A DNA stretch of 5,949 nt from NCBI GenBank assembly GCA_009776715.1, contig WRNF01000067.1, forward strand, positions 2,145 through 8,093, written 5' to 3'. Below the pieces are notes generated by a model. That model saw only the letters and a program-made list of their open reading frames with translations, had not been told where the DNA came from and did no database searches. Positions 5,774-5,949 of the stretch are shown in pieces. Source of the stretch: Treponema sp. (GTDB lineage Bacteria; Spirochaetota; Spirochaetia; Treponematales; Breznakiellaceae). The translations under genes and the position numbers were made by a program. Each line of letters opens with the position of its first letter. The stretch's first letter is position 1.

Positions 5774-5949
5774 AATGGTATATGTTACCGGGACTAGTAC
5801 CATTATTACAATGGAGTTACCAATAAGTCAGTTATTGGGGATTCGAAACGGAGCGGTCCTGTAACATTACAAGGCGCAAGCCTTGATACAGGACAGCCGG
5901 CACAGGACGTGCCGGGGAACGCGGAGACGGGGGTGAAGGGAGCAAACAG
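5774..5949 (+). ncRNA. Candidate structured RNA or structured leader, unfinished at window end
   Basis: Successive strong foldings follow the tRNA. AATGGTA (5774-5780) pairs with TACCATT (5798-5804). CCAATAA/TTATTGG (5820-5826/5832-5838) has loop GTCAG. GTCCTGTA (5856-5863) pairs with TACAGGAC (5887-5894) and encloses CAAGGC-GCAA-GCCTTG (5870-5885), a stem capped by a GNRA tetraloop. CCGGCAC/GTGCCGG (5897-5903/5909-5915) follows. The order CTGTAAC, GNRA hairpin, GATAC, closing strand, GC-rich hairpin resembles part of domain I of bacterial group II introns from memory, but no GUGYG 5' boundary is seen between the tRNA and this fold. GAAGGGAG at 5936-5943 could instead be a ribosome binding site for a gene starting just beyond the window, making this a structured 5' leader. 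No coding frame is evident. Confidence 0.4.

Noticed and set aside
5837..5860. GGGGATTCGAAACGG as a tmRNA 5' end
   Set aside because: It resembles the conserved tmRNA start only briefly; the required acceptor-stem pairing and tag region cannot be seen.
5937..5949. Resemblance of GGGAGCAAACAG to the 16S rRNA word before GGATTAGATACCC
   Set aside because: The sequence just upstream does not match 16S rRNA, so a 12-base match at the window edge is not evidence of an rRNA gene.
1..5949. CRISPR array, toxin-antitoxin pair, transposase or phage genes
   Set aside because: No regularly spaced repeats, no small paired toxin-antitoxin frames and no recombinase motifs were found on either strand.

Overview
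The window looks like bacterial chromosome in which a core gene and a core tRNA flank an accessory stretch. The 5' end carries the last 378 codons of an SMC chromosome-segregation ATPase, in moderately GC-rich sequence with intact ABC-type head motifs. Its wording around the head (for example LGSVNLMAPEEF and AQPPGKKLE) resembles spirochaete, Treponema-type SMC from memory. That taxonomic reading is an inference and no search was run.

Layout. (1) 1-1137, + strand: 3' part of smc. (2) 1182-2138, + strand: AraC-family regulator with an N-terminal double helix-turn-helix and a C-terminal GyrI/Cass2-like ligand-binding domain. (3) 2176-3507, - strand, convergent with the regulator: flavin disulfide reductase of the mercuric-reductase/RclA branch with an intact CX4C redox pair. 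(4) 3522-3833: intergenic, AT-rich apart from an abrupt GC-rich patch (about 3684-3821) whose right end resembles an integron attC end. (5) 3834-4220, - strand: small carboxymuconolactone decarboxylase (CMD)/AhpD-like protein. (6) 4221-4687: AT-rich intergenic region with a 9-bp operator-like inverted repeat and a three-hairpin element flanked by 12-bp direct repeats. (7) 4688-5452, - strand: class I SAM-dependent methyltransferase with its own sigma70-like promoter. (8) 5637-5771, + strand: near-consensus promoter and tRNA-Ser(CGA). (9) 5772-5949: nested hairpins resembling a structured RNA or leader, running out of the window.

Base composition changes visibly along the window: GC-rich smc, AT-rich araC, intermediate oxidoreductase, very AT-rich CMD and methyltransferase genes, then GC-rich again from the tRNA on. 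Together with a tRNA at one edge and unrelated single-gene units, this suggests an accessory insertion built in several steps. No integrase, transposase or matching attachment repeat is visible.

Functionally, the oxidoreductase and the CMD/AhpD-like protein both belong to groups that include thiol- or electrophile-stress enzymes. The AraC/GyrI-type regulator is the kind that senses small hydrophobic or cationic compounds. A loose stress or detoxification theme is therefore possible, but the genes do not form one operon and no joint pathway can be shown. Two gene starts were moved downstream of the longest reading frame on ribosome-binding-site and promoter evidence. I found no clear previously undescribed system. 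The most interesting signals are the structured segment after the tRNA, the three-hairpin repeat element and the GC-rich attC-like patch.
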